DNA of 7,504 nt, taken from NCBI GenBank assembly GCA_002712045.1, contig PARX01000044.1:20556-28059 (forward strand). Reading direction: 5' to 3'. The notes under the pieces are model-generated. The model had not been told where the DNA came from. It saw nothing but the letters and a program-made list of their open reading frames with translations, and made no database searches. The first letter of the stretch is position 1. The number at the start of each line of letters is the position of its first letter. Shown one piece after another: positions 1-6,356 of this stretch. The position numbers and the translations under genes were made by a program. This DNA is from Paracoccaceae bacterium. Its GTDB lineage: Bacteria > Pseudomonadota > Alphaproteobacteria > Rhodobacterales > Rhodobacteraceae.

Positions 1-564
1 TGGATAATGTTAGGTCATTGTGCCGGGCTGAGGGCTTCCCAAAGGTTAGGTGATTATGTGCTTGCCCACGCTTATGTCAGAGAAGATCACGTATTAGATG
101 AAGATATTCCTGTCTGGGTCCCTATCCCTGCATTAGCTGAAGTTCAAATTGCTATGGAAACCGCGGTTAAAGATATTACAAAACTATCTGGATTTGAATT
201 AAAAAATATTATGCGAACCGGCACAGTGGCCACAATAGACAATAGAAATTGGGAACTTCGAGATCAGTCAGGGCCTGTGCAACGCCTCTCCCAAAGCAGA
301 GCTATTGCTTTAGATATGGAAAGCGCCACTATAGCTGCAAATGGATTTCGCTTTAGAGTCCCATATGGGACTTTGCTTTGCATTTCAGATCGGCCCTTGC
401 ACGGTGAGTTAAAATTGCCAGGTATGGCAAATGAATTTTACAATACACAAGTTAAAAGACATTTAAGCATAGGCATCAAGGCGATGGAATCACTCAAGTT
501 GATGCCTTTAGAGCAATTACACTCACGAAAATTAAGAAGTTTTGAAGAAACTGCATTCCTTTAA
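1..564 (+). CDS. amn: AMP nucleosidase, C-terminal part (5' truncated by window edge)
   Basis: AMP nucleosidase hydrolyses AMP to adenine and ribose 5-phosphate in the cytoplasm and helps set adenylate levels. The reading frame is open from base 1, so the ATG at 7 is internal. About 187 residues are visible; the E. coli enzyme is near 480, so roughly the last 40% is here, the nucleoside-phosphorylase-like catalytic domain. Visible landmarks, counting from the Met at base 7, are GHCAGLR with SQRLGDYVLAHAY (3-23), RTGTVATIDNRNWE (70-83), DMESATIA (103-110), FRVPYGTLLCISDRPLHGE (116-134) and the C-terminal LHSRKLR. The SDxPLHGE segment carries the Asp expected to protonate the base, and MES matches the ribose-binding segment of this superfamily. 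The match to remembered E. coli Amn runs to the C-terminus, so the 3' end is intact. No hairpin terminator follows; the HU gene starts 117 bases later. Confidence 0.93.
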   Translation, partial: WIMLGHCAGLRASQRLGDYVLAHAYVREDHVLDEDIPVWVPIPALAEVQIAMETAVKDITKLSGFELKNIMRTGTVATIDNRNWELRDQSGPVQRLSQSRAIALDMESATIAANGFRFRVPYGTLLCISDRPLHGELKLPGMANEFYNTQVKRHLSIGIKAMESLKLMPLEQLHSRKLRSFEETAFL

Positions 565-582
565 AAAAAACTCTTTATTTTA

Positions 583-612
583 TTGGTGTCTAAGCATACA
601 AATTGTTATACA
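583..612 (+). promoter_or_regulatory. tentative sigma70-type promoter for the HU gene
   Basis: A weak -35-like TTGGTG (583-588) and a -10-like TATACA (607-612) are separated by 18 bases. This would start transcription near base 619 and give a leader of about 60 bases ahead of the HU start at 682. The region is very AT-rich, so chance matches are likely. It is listed because the 117-base gap after amn is the natural place for an HU promoter. Confidence 0.3.
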
Positions 613-645
613 AGACGAATAATTCAGTTTTAATACATTTTAATA

Positions 646-660
646 GTCTCATTTTGAGAC
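646..660 (+). other. small hairpin in the HU leader
   Basis: GTCTC (646-650) and GAGAC (656-660) are perfect inverted repeats around an ATTTT loop, ending 8 bases before the HU Shine-Dalgarno sequence. No T-run follows, so it is not an intrinsic terminator. A 5-bp stem is marginal. It might tune access to the ribosome binding site or stabilise the mRNA 5' end, or be chance. Confidence 0.3.
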
Positions 661-681
661 CTCACTTTAGGGAGCAGCTAT

Positions 682-972
682 ATGGCACAGAAGCCTATGA
701 CAAAATCACAGTTGATCGCCACCTTGGCAGAAGCAACAGGTTCAGACAAAAAATCAGCAGGAGCCTCACTAGAAGCGTTATGTGCGCTTATTACTAGCGA
801 AGTATCAGGTGGGGGAGCGGTTTCTCTTCCAGGTGTTGGAAAAATCTATTGCCGAGCACGTCCTGCGCGAATGGTTAGAAACCCTGCAACTGGCGAGCAA
901 ATGCATAAAGATGCAGACAAAGTTGTTAAAATGACAATAGCAAAAGCGCTTAAAGATAGCGTAAATAGCTAA
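682..972 (+). CDS. HU-family histone-like DNA-binding protein
   Basis: Small basic nucleoid protein (96 residues, close to the usual 90-95) that should form dimers and bend DNA. The N-terminal half (6-45) is the helical dimerisation region, with a TKSQLIATLAE start typical of HU. The beta-arm region holds LPGVGKIY (49-56) and the arm-tip motif RNPATGE (66-72), in which Pro68 is the DNA-intercalating proline. The C-terminus KALKDSVN is also typical. The string GVGKIYCRARPARMVRNP resembles HU proteins remembered from Rhodobacterales-type alphaproteobacteria rather than enteric HupA/HupB, so no hup symbol is given. The start is set by AGGGAG (669-674) seven bases before ATG. An overlapping ORF in another frame from 603 lacks any of this and is a shadow. 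The gene is followed after 36 bases by a strong terminator, so it is probably monocistronic. Confidence 0.93.
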   Translation: MAQKPMTKSQLIATLAEATGSDKKSAGASLEALCALITSEVSGGGAVSLPGVGKIYCRARPARMVRNPATGEQMHKDADKVVKMTIAKALKDSVNS

Positions 973-1008
973 TTTTTTTAATTTAACATTTTAGTTTAGA
1001 ACGAATTG

Positions 1009-1043
1009 AAAAAGGTCGCTAATCCAGCGACCTTTTTATTTTC
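1009..1043 (+). terminator. perfect intrinsic terminator after the HU gene
   Basis: AAAAAGGTCGCT (1009-1020) and AGCGACCTTTTT (1026-1037) form an uninterrupted 12-bp stem with an AATCC loop, followed by a T-rich tail. The flanking A and T tracts make the structure symmetrical, so it could also stop antisense transcripts. It lies 36 bases after the HU stop and only 16-23 bases before the best start of the transporter gene. It therefore closes the HU transcript and leaves little room for a promoter for the next gene. Confidence 0.9.
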
Positions 1044-1059
1044 TAGAGATTTTATAAAT

Positions 1060-1923
1060 TTGCGAGCTTTTATATTAGGCATAACTTTTGCTTTAATGTG
1101 GTCGAGTGCTTTCACTTCCGCAAGAATAATTGTTGATAGTGCTCCACCTCTGTCAGCTTTATCAATTAGATTTATTATTTCTGGATTGCTAGCGGTTCTC
1201 ATTGGCTGGATATTAGGTCAATCGTTAAAACTCAATAGAAGCCAGTGGAAAGCGACATTAATTTTTGGAATATGTCAAAATTCAATCTATTTGGGGCTCA
1301 ATTTTATAGCAATGCAGAAAGTAGAAGCAGCCATCGCTGCTATTATTGCAAGCACTATGCCATTGATTGTTGCTTTTTTAGGATGGAGTCTATTTCGAGA
1401 TAAGCTAACATTAATCTCCATTCTTGGATTAACTTTGGGTTTCCTTGGCGTTTATCTCATAATCAATAACCGTATTGAAAATATGGATAACCTACTAGGG
1501 ATAGCATTATGCGTGATCGGAGCTATTTCACTAGCAATAGCAACACTTTTCCTGAAAAATGCTACATCAGGTGGAAATTTATGGATAATTATCGGCTATC
1601 AGATGATAATTGGAAGCCTCGCCTTGATCCCTTTTGCAATTTTATTTGAAGACACAAATATAACCTGGTCATCTTCTTTAATCATTGCTTTTTTTTACAC
1701 AACTTTAATACCAGGCTTATTAGCTACTTGGATTTGGTTTATACTAGTGTCCGAAGTAGGTGCCATTAGGGGAGCTTCCTTTCATTTCTTAAATCCATTT
1801 TTTGGAGTTTTAATCGCTTACATAATTTTAGGAGAAAATATCACTACCTCAGATTACATTGGTGTAATAATAATCTCCGTTGGAATAATAGCTGTGCAAT
1901 TTTCACGAAACGTCGAAAGCTGA
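1060..1923 (+). CDS. EamA-family (DMT superfamily) ten-helix membrane transporter
   Basis: Predicted inner-membrane drug/metabolite transporter of about 287 residues, close to the 285-300 usual for the family. It is strongly hydrophobic, with about ten membrane helices in two homologous EamA halves (roughly 3-135 and 145-280). Typical landmarks are ALMWSSAFTSARI in helix 1, NSIYLGLNFIAMQ (74-86), IIASTMPLIVAFLGW (95-109) with GLTLGFLGVYLI closing the first half, and LNPFFGVLIAYIILGE (244-259) followed by the last helix in the second half. The substrate cannot be read from sequence; relatives export amino acids or move small metabolites. The start is uncertain. The frame is open back to a TTG at 1006, but that part is the HU terminator read as protein. 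TTG 1060, preceded by AGAGA (1045-1049), gives a normal first helix. The first ATG (1096) would cut helix 1. A TATAAA at 1053-1058 overlaps this start. The following operon has its own candidate promoter, so a functional link is only positional. Confidence 0.85.
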   Translation: MRAFILGITFALMWSSAFTSARIIVDSAPPLSALSIRFIISGLLAVLIGWILGQSLKLNRSQWKATLIFGICQNSIYLGLNFIAMQKVEAAIAAIIASTMPLIVAFLGWSLFRDKLTLISILGLTLGFLGVYLIINNRIENMDNLLGIALCVIGAISLAIATLFLKNATSGGNLWIIIGYQMIIGSLALIPFAILFEDTNITWSSSLIIAFFYTTLIPGLLATWIWFILVSEVGAIRGASFHFLNPFFGVLIAYIILGENITTSDYIGVIIISVGIIAVQFSRNVES

Positions 1924-1946
1924 AATCATAATGAATCGATGATTAT
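1924..1946. other. imperfect dyad upstream of the catabolic operon
   Basis: ATAAT (1928-1932) and ATTAT (1942-1946) are inverted around the ATCGAT centre. Separately, AATCAT (1924-1929) is inverted with ATGATT (1939-1944). It lies immediately upstream of the candidate promoter, where an activator or repressor of the operon could bind. The symmetry is imperfect and the composition AT-rich, so this is a weak operator candidate. It is not a convincing terminator for the transporter gene because there is no GC-rich stem. Confidence 0.3.
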
Positions 1947-1955
1947 AAATTGACA

Positions 1956-1986
1956 TTTACAATATTAATTTTAATGACCTTATAAG
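1956..1986 (+). promoter_or_regulatory. candidate sigma70 promoter for the dmdA-like operon
   Basis: TTTACA (1956-1961) matches the -35 consensus at 5 of 6 positions and TATAAG (1981-1986) matches the -10 at 5 of 6, with a 19-base spacer. This would start transcription about 28 bases before the ATG at 2021. A perfect TTGACA (1950-1955) sits just upstream, but no good -10 lies 16-18 bases from it. The -10 is embedded in the palindrome CTTATAAG (1979-1986). The next 5.5 kb has no other gap large enough for a promoter, so this is the most likely operon promoter. Confidence 0.5.
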
Positions 1987-2020
1987 ATATCTAAAGTAAT
2001 TGATTAAAGAGAACTATTTA

Positions 2021-3133
2021 ATGACTAGAAAATTTGAAATTAGCCCCACTACCCGCTTAAGACGATCACCTTTTTTTGATGCTACTGTGCGAGAAGGCGT
2101 GACTGGATTTTACCCGTATAATAATATGTTAATGCCAACAGGGTTTGGACACCCAGAAGAGGAATACTGGCGTATTATTAATGGTGTTTCAATGTGGGAC
2201 GTAGCAGTTGAGCGACAAGTCGAGCTGAATGGGCCCGATGCAGAAAAATTAGCACAAATTCTCTGTCCACGAAATTTACAACAATGCAAGGAAGGACAAG
2301 GAAAATACGTTGCATTATGTAATCATAGTGGCGTGATAATTAACGACCCAATCATTCTAAAGCTTTCAAGGAGTCGTTATTGGCTGTCCATTGCCGACAA
2401 TAATATAGTGTTATTTGCAAGAGCAATAGCTGCAGAGAGAGGACTAGATGTTGACGTATTTGAGCCAGATGTTTCTCCTTTGGCAGTACAGGGCCCAGAA
2501 GCAGAAAATGTAATAGCAAGTATATTCGGCGACTGGGTAAGGGAATTAAAATATTTCTGGTTTAAAGAAGCTGAGATAAGTGGAATTCCCCTACAGGTGG
2601 CAAGATCTGGATGGTCCAAACAAGGTGGTTTTGAATTATATCTGATGGATGGAAGTAAGGCATCAGAACTTTGGAACTTAGTGCGCGAAGCTGGTAAACC
2701 TTGGAATATTGGGCCTGGAAACCCCAATATGAGTGAACGTATCGAAAGCGGATTACTGTCCTATGGTTCTGACACTGACGACAATACAAATCCTTTCGAA
2801 ATTCGTATGGAAAAATATATAGATTTAGATATTCCAGATGATACAATAGGCATACAGGCACTTAGAAAAATTGCTTCAGATGGTCCGAAGCGACATCAAG
2901 TTGGAGTAATTTTAGAGGGAAGTACTCCTTCTGATATTGTAGCTGAATGGTTAGATATTGAACAAGATGGAAAGAAGATTGGCTCAATGACTAGTGGCGT
3001 ATGGTCTCGTCGATTAGAAAAAAACATTGGTTTAAGCTTAATTGATATAAACGTAAAAATCGGTGACAGTGCTGTGGTTAAAACAATTAATGGTGAGTGC
3101 AATTGTAAAGTGGTAGCTCTACCATTTCTCTAA
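2021..3133 (+). CDS. DmdA-like dimethylsulfoniopropionate demethylase / GcvT-family THF-dependent methyltransferase
   Basis: Member of the aminomethyltransferase (GcvT) fold, nearest by eye to DmdA, which moves a methyl group from DMSP to tetrahydrofolate to give methylmercaptopropionate. It has 370 residues, like Pelagibacter and Ruegeria DmdA (about 365-370). Landmarks in family order are RRSPFFDATVREGV (14-27), YNNMLMPT (33-40), MWDVAVERQVELNGPDA (58-74), NDPIILKL (108-115), EPDVSPLAVQGP (148-159), ARSGWSKQGGFELY (194-207), SERIESGLLSYG (238-249) and a C-terminal GcvT barrel. GWSKQGG(F/Y)E(V/L/I)Y is the stretch that separates DmdA from true GcvT, which has a different sequence there. YWRIINGVSMWDVA differs from remembered canonical DmdA (HLKEHVQVWDVA), so this may be a divergent clade or a paralog for another methylated substrate. 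ATG 2021 is chosen over an in-frame TTG at 2000 because AAAGAG (2006-2011) is well placed. First gene of the operon; the next starts 17 bases on. Family near certain; DMSP as substrate moderate. Confidence 0.85.
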   Translation: MTRKFEISPTTRLRRSPFFDATVREGVTGFYPYNNMLMPTGFGHPEEEYWRIINGVSMWDVAVERQVELNGPDAEKLAQILCPRNLQQCKEGQGKYVALCNHSGVIINDPIILKLSRSRYWLSIADNNIVLFARAIAAERGLDVDVFEPDVSPLAVQGPEAENVIASIFGDWVRELKYFWFKEAEISGIPLQVARSGWSKQGGFELYLMDGSKASELWNLVREAGKPWNIGPGNPNMSERIESGLLSYGSDTDDNTNPFEIRMEKYIDLDIPDDTIGIQALRKIASDGPKRHQVGVILEGSTPSDIVAEWLDIEQDGKKIGSMTSGVWSRRLEKNIGLSLIDINVKIGDSAVVKTINGECNCKVVALPFL

Positions 3134-3150
3134 GAATTGGAGTTTTATAA

Positions 3151-4311
3151 ATGCAATATGGCTTAAATGAAGAACAAGAAATGATCGTTTCAACAGTAAG
3201 GTCATTTGTGGAAAAAGAAATATATCCTCACGAAGAATTGGTTGAAAAGACAGGTTCTGTACCGAAAGAAATTGCTCAAGAAATAAAGAAAAAAACAATC
3301 GACTTAGGATTTTATGCTTGTAATTTTCCAGAAGAGGTTGGTGGAGCAGGTTTAAATCACAAAGAATTTACTCTCGTCGAGCGAGAACTCGGTAGAGGCT
3401 CAATGGCTTTGTGCCATTTTTTTGGCCGCCCACAAAATATCTTGATGGCGTGTAACTCTGAGCAAAAAGAACGTTATCTTTTACCTGCGATAAAAGGTGA
3501 AAAAATGGATGCATTAGCCATGACAGAACCAAATGCCGGCTCAGATGTAAGAGGAATGAAATGTTTTGCCACACAAGATGGAAACGATTGGATTATAAAT
3601 GGCACTAAACATTTTATTAGTGGTGCCGAGCATGCAGATTTTGTTATTGTGTTTGTAGCTACCGGAGAAGACCAAACACCAAAAGGCCCTAAAAAAAGAA
3701 TTACTACATTTTTAGTCGATAGAGGAACAGCCGGCTTTACCATACGGGAAGGATATAAATCTGTCAGTCACCGGGGATATAAGAATATGATTTTGGAATT
3801 TGATGAGTGTCGGATTCCAAACTCACAGGTTTTAGGGGAAGTAGATGGTGGGTTTGCAGTAATGAACACTTGGCTATATGCTACTCGTCTGACCGTTGCT
3901 ACCAACTGCGTGGGTCGAGCTAGAAGGGTATTTGATTATGCGCTCAACTATTCTTCCGAAAGAGAACAATTTGGACAAAAAATTGGAAAGTTTCAAGGAG
4001 TAAGTTTTCAAATAGCAGATATGATAACAGAAATTGATGCGGCCGATCTTTTAACGCTAGCAGCCGCAGACCGTTTAGACAAAGGACTACCATCAAATCG
4101 AGAAATTGCGAGTGCAAAACTATTTGCTACAGAGATGCTTGCAAGAGTAACCGATACAGCCATTCAAATTCATGGTGGGATGGGGCTTATGGATGACTAC
4201 CCTCTTGAAAGGTTCTGGAGAGATGCCAGGGTTGAACGGATTTGGGACGGAACATCTGAAATTCAGAGACATATCATTAGTCGCGATCTATTGAGACCTC
4301 TGGGTGCATGA
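3151..4311 (+). CDS. acyl-CoA dehydrogenase (short, 386 aa) with Asp at the usual catalytic Glu position
   Basis: FAD-dependent enzyme expected to introduce an alpha-beta double bond into a small acyl-CoA, passing electrons to electron-transfer flavoprotein. It is the usual 380-400 residue, three-domain type: N-terminal helical domain (1-120), beta domain with the FAD/substrate signature AMTEPNAGSD (123-132) and WIINGTKHFISGA (147-159), and C-terminal helical domain with REQFGQKIGKFQGVSF (271-286) and QIHGGMGLMDDYPLERFWRDAR (339-360). The catalytic-base motif, IYEGTSxIQR in medium-chain enzymes, reads IWDGTSEIQR here, so the base would be Asp366. The alternative Glu site used by isovaleryl-CoA and long-chain enzymes is Thr245, before Arg246, so it does not compensate. 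It is much shorter than the roughly 590-residue DmdC of the DMSP pathway. GGAG (3139-3142) precedes the ATG. It follows the DmdA-like gene by 17 bases and precedes the CoA ligase by 18. Acyl substrate unknown; an MMPA-CoA or butyrobetainyl-CoA type is plausible. Confidence 0.92.
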   Translation: MQYGLNEEQEMIVSTVRSFVEKEIYPHEELVEKTGSVPKEIAQEIKKKTIDLGFYACNFPEEVGGAGLNHKEFTLVERELGRGSMALCHFFGRPQNILMACNSEQKERYLLPAIKGEKMDALAMTEPNAGSDVRGMKCFATQDGNDWIINGTKHFISGAEHADFVIVFVATGEDQTPKGPKKRITTFLVDRGTAGFTIREGYKSVSHRGYKNMILEFDECRIPNSQVLGEVDGGFAVMNTWLYATRLTVATNCVGRARRVFDYALNYSSEREQFGQKIGKFQGVSFQIADMITEIDAADLLTLAAADRLDKGLPSNREIASAKLFATEMLARVTDTAIQIHGGMGLMDDYPLERFWRDARVERIWDGTSEIQRHIISRDLLRPLGA

Positions 4312-4329
4312 TAATTTTAAGATAAAAAA

Positions 4330-6354
4330 ATGAAAGACCTTAATAGATTATTCAAACCAAAATCAATTGCTGTTGTGGGTGGCGGCTCATGGTGTGAATC
4401 CGTAATTAAACAATTAAAAAAGATTAAATTTAATGGAGAGATTTGGCCAATTCATCCAAAAAGAGAGTCAATTAGTGGTATAAAGACTTTCAAAAACCTG
4501 ACTGACATGCCTTATGCGCCAGATGCTACTTTCATAGGCGTGAACAGATTTCAAACAATCGAAATTGTTAAAGAGTTATCAAAACTTGGCGCTGGTGGAG
4601 CAGTTTGTTTCGCCAGCGGGTTTCTAGAAGCAAAAACTGAGGACACAGATGCCGAGGACTTGCAACAAAAACTTCTAAAAGCTGCAAAGCATATGCCAAT
4701 CTTGGGGCCTAACTGTTATGGGTTCATAAATTATCTAGATGGTGTTTTACTTTGGCCAGACCAACATGGTGGAATTAGAGTTAAACGTGGCGTTGGAATA
4801 ATTACACAGTCATCTAATATCGCAATAAATATTTCTATGCAGCGACGCGCCTTGCCAATCGCCGCATTGGTCACCGCTGGAAATCAGGCACAAATAGATA
4901 TCGCTACAATTGGATCTAACTTACTCCTGGATGACAGAATAACAGCTCTAGGAATCCACATTGAAGGCATAAAAGATCTTTCTGCTTTTGAAGAATTAGC
5001 AAAAATGGCGCTCAAATTAAAAAAACGCATCATTGTATTAAAAGTTGGCTTATCTAAACAAGCTCAATTAGCAACAGTATCTCATACTGCTTCATTAACA
5101 GGAACTGATGCTGGAGCAAATGCACTTTTTGAACGCTTGGGTGTAGCTCGGGTTAGAAATCTACCAGTTTTTTTAGAAACCTTAAAACTTTTACATGTAA
5201 CTGGACCTTTGAAGTCAAAAAATCTAGCTTCCGTCAGTTGTTCTGGAGGTGAAGCTTCATTAGTAGCTGATCTTGCTTATGGGCATGAGGTTGCATTTCC
5301 TGAGCTGAATGATCGGCAAGTTAACGACCTACGTAAGGTACTAGGACCAATGGTTGCTCTTGCCAATCCATTAGATTACCACACGTATATTTGGCGTGAC
5401 ACAAAAGCAATGACCCTTGCTTGGAGCGCTATTATGGATCCTAACATTGCATTAACATTGTTAATTCTTGACTTCCCACGCACTGACAGATGTGATGCGA
5501 GTGATTGGCAATGTGCTATTGATGCAGCAATTTTATCTAAGAAAAACACTAATACCAATGTTGCTGTGGTCGCAACTCTGCCGGAATTGTTACCAGAAGA
5601 ATTCTCTCAGAAACTTATTATGTCCGGAGTTGTACCAATATTTGGTATTGAAGAGGCCATTAGTGCTGCAGAAGCCGCAGCTATTAAACCACCAAAATCA
5701 ATTAAACCTATTTTAAAACCTTTAAGCTCAAAGAAGACTCAATTAATCCCAGAGGGGAAAGCTAAAGAAATCTTATCTAGTTATGGATTGGAAATACCCA
5801 AATCAACTCGAGCAAACAGCCCAGGTCAAGCGGCGAATAACGCAAGCAAAATCGGTTTTCCTTTGGCCTTAAAAGGTGAGGGTTTTGCCCATAAGACAGA
5901 AGCTAATGCTGTTGTACTTAACATCTTAAGTAAGGAGCAAGTTATTAAAGATGCTACGCGCATTGATTCAACATCTTTTCTTTTAGAAGAAATGATCACT
6001 GATAATATTGTTGAGCTGTTAGTTGGCGTTGTCCGTGACCCTGCGCATGGATTTATTTTAAGTATAGCCGCAGGTGGAACCTTTACAGAACTAATTAAGG
6101 ATACAACCTCGCTTATTATCCCCGTAGAGAGGGACGAAATCTTAACAGCACTCAAAAATTTAAGAATATATAATTTGGTTAAAGGATACAGAGGTCACTC
6201 AAAAGCAAATCTAGATGCAGTATTAGATGCTATAATGTCTATTCAAAGGTTCGTCGTTGATAATTCAAATTCAACAGAAGAAATAGAAATAAATCCATTG
6301 ATTTGTGGCCGCGAGAAAGCAATTGCCGCAGATATATTATTAAGGAGATCATAA
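4330..6354 (+). CDS. ADP-forming (NDP-forming) acyl-CoA synthetase, fused alpha-beta type
   Basis: Acid:CoA ligase of the acetyl-CoA synthetase (ADP-forming)/succinyl-CoA synthetase superfamily, cytoplasmic, 674 residues, in the range of fused family members (about 680-720). Order of domains: N-terminal CoA-binding Rossmann domain (1-140; SIAVVGGG 12-19, LGPNCYGFIN 125-134), succinyl-CoA-ligase-like domain (150-290) with GIITQSSNIA (156-165) and SHTASLTGTD (251-260), whose His252 matches the phosphohistidine of the family, a second flavodoxin-like domain (295-450; SCSGGEAS, NPLDY 346-350), and a C-terminal ATP-grasp domain (470-674; EGKAKEILSSYG, FPLALKG, HKTEANAVVLNI, VELLVGVVRDP, EIEINPLI). 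All catalytic segments look intact. In this operon it would activate the product or substrate of the DmdA-like enzyme, the step done by the unrelated AMP-forming DmdB in the known DMSP route. The DMSP lyase DddX belongs to the same superfamily, so cleavage activity is a possibility. Shine-Dalgarno is weak (TTTTAAG before ATG), suggesting coupling to the upstream gene. Confidence 0.9.
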   Translation: MKDLNRLFKPKSIAVVGGGSWCESVIKQLKKIKFNGEIWPIHPKRESISGIKTFKNLTDMPYAPDATFIGVNRFQTIEIVKELSKLGAGGAVCFASGFLEAKTEDTDAEDLQQKLLKAAKHMPILGPNCYGFINYLDGVLLWPDQHGGIRVKRGVGIITQSSNIAINISMQRRALPIAALVTAGNQAQIDIATIGSNLLLDDRITALGIHIEGIKDLSAFEELAKMALKLKKRIIVLKVGLSKQAQLATVSHTASLTGTDAGANALFERLGVARVRNLPVFLETLKLLHVTGPLKSKNLASVSCSGGEASLVADLAYGHEVAFPELNDRQVNDLRKVLGPMVALANPLDYHTYIWRDTKAMTLAWSAIMDPNIALTLLILDFPRTDRCDASDWQCAIDAAILSKKNTNTNVAVVATLPELLPEEFSQKLIMSGVVPIFGIEEAISAAEAAAIKPPKSIKPILKPLSSKKTQLIPEGKAKEILSSYGLEIPKSTRANSPGQAANNASKIGFPLALKGEGFAHKTEANAVVLNILSKEQVIKDATRIDSTSFLLEEMITDNIVELLVGVVRDPAHGFILSIAAGGTFTELIKDTTSLIIPVERDEILTALKNLRIYNLVKGYRGHSKANLDAVLDAIMSIQRFVVDNSNSTEEIEINPLICGREKAIAADILLRRS

Positions 6355-6356
6355 TG
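6342..6356 (+). promoter_or_regulatory. strong ribosome binding site with TAATG stop/start overlap
   Basis: AAGGAG (6342-6347) lies six bases before ATG 6354. The TAA stop of the acyl-CoA synthetase (6352-6354) shares its last A with this ATG. The arrangement fixes the hydratase start at 6354, rather than an in-frame GTG at 6303 inside the upstream gene, and implies translational coupling and balanced synthesis of ligase and hydratase. Confidence 0.85.

Noticed and set aside
603..797. 64-codon + strand ORF overlapping the HU gene
   Set aside because: It overlaps the well-supported HU frame, has no ribosome binding site and its product shows no family motif; it is a shadow.
1006..1059. N-terminal extension of the transporter from TTG 1006
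   Set aside because: These 18 codons are the terminator hairpin and its tail read as protein; the ribosome start would lie inside the stem.
996..1202. 68-codon minus-strand ORF across the terminator and transporter start
   Set aside because: It is antisense to the transporter and contains the terminator stem; no start signal or recognisable motif.
2000..2020. TTG 2000 as start of the DmdA-like gene
   Set aside because: ATG 2021 has a Shine-Dalgarno at the right distance and gives the usual family length of 370 residues.
2377..3102. Several minus-strand ORFs inside the DmdA-like gene
   Set aside because: They are antisense to a clear gene in an AT-rich genome and encode no recognisable domain.
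5468..6155. Out-of-frame + and minus ORFs inside the acyl-CoA synthetase gene
   Set aside because: The main frame is continuous and conserved from domain to domain; these are chance ORFs, with no sign of a frameshift.
6303..6353. GTG 6303 as start of the hydratase
   Set aside because: It lies inside the ligase gene, has no ribosome binding site, and would add 17 residues absent from CaiD-like proteins; ATG 6354 has AAGGAG upstream.
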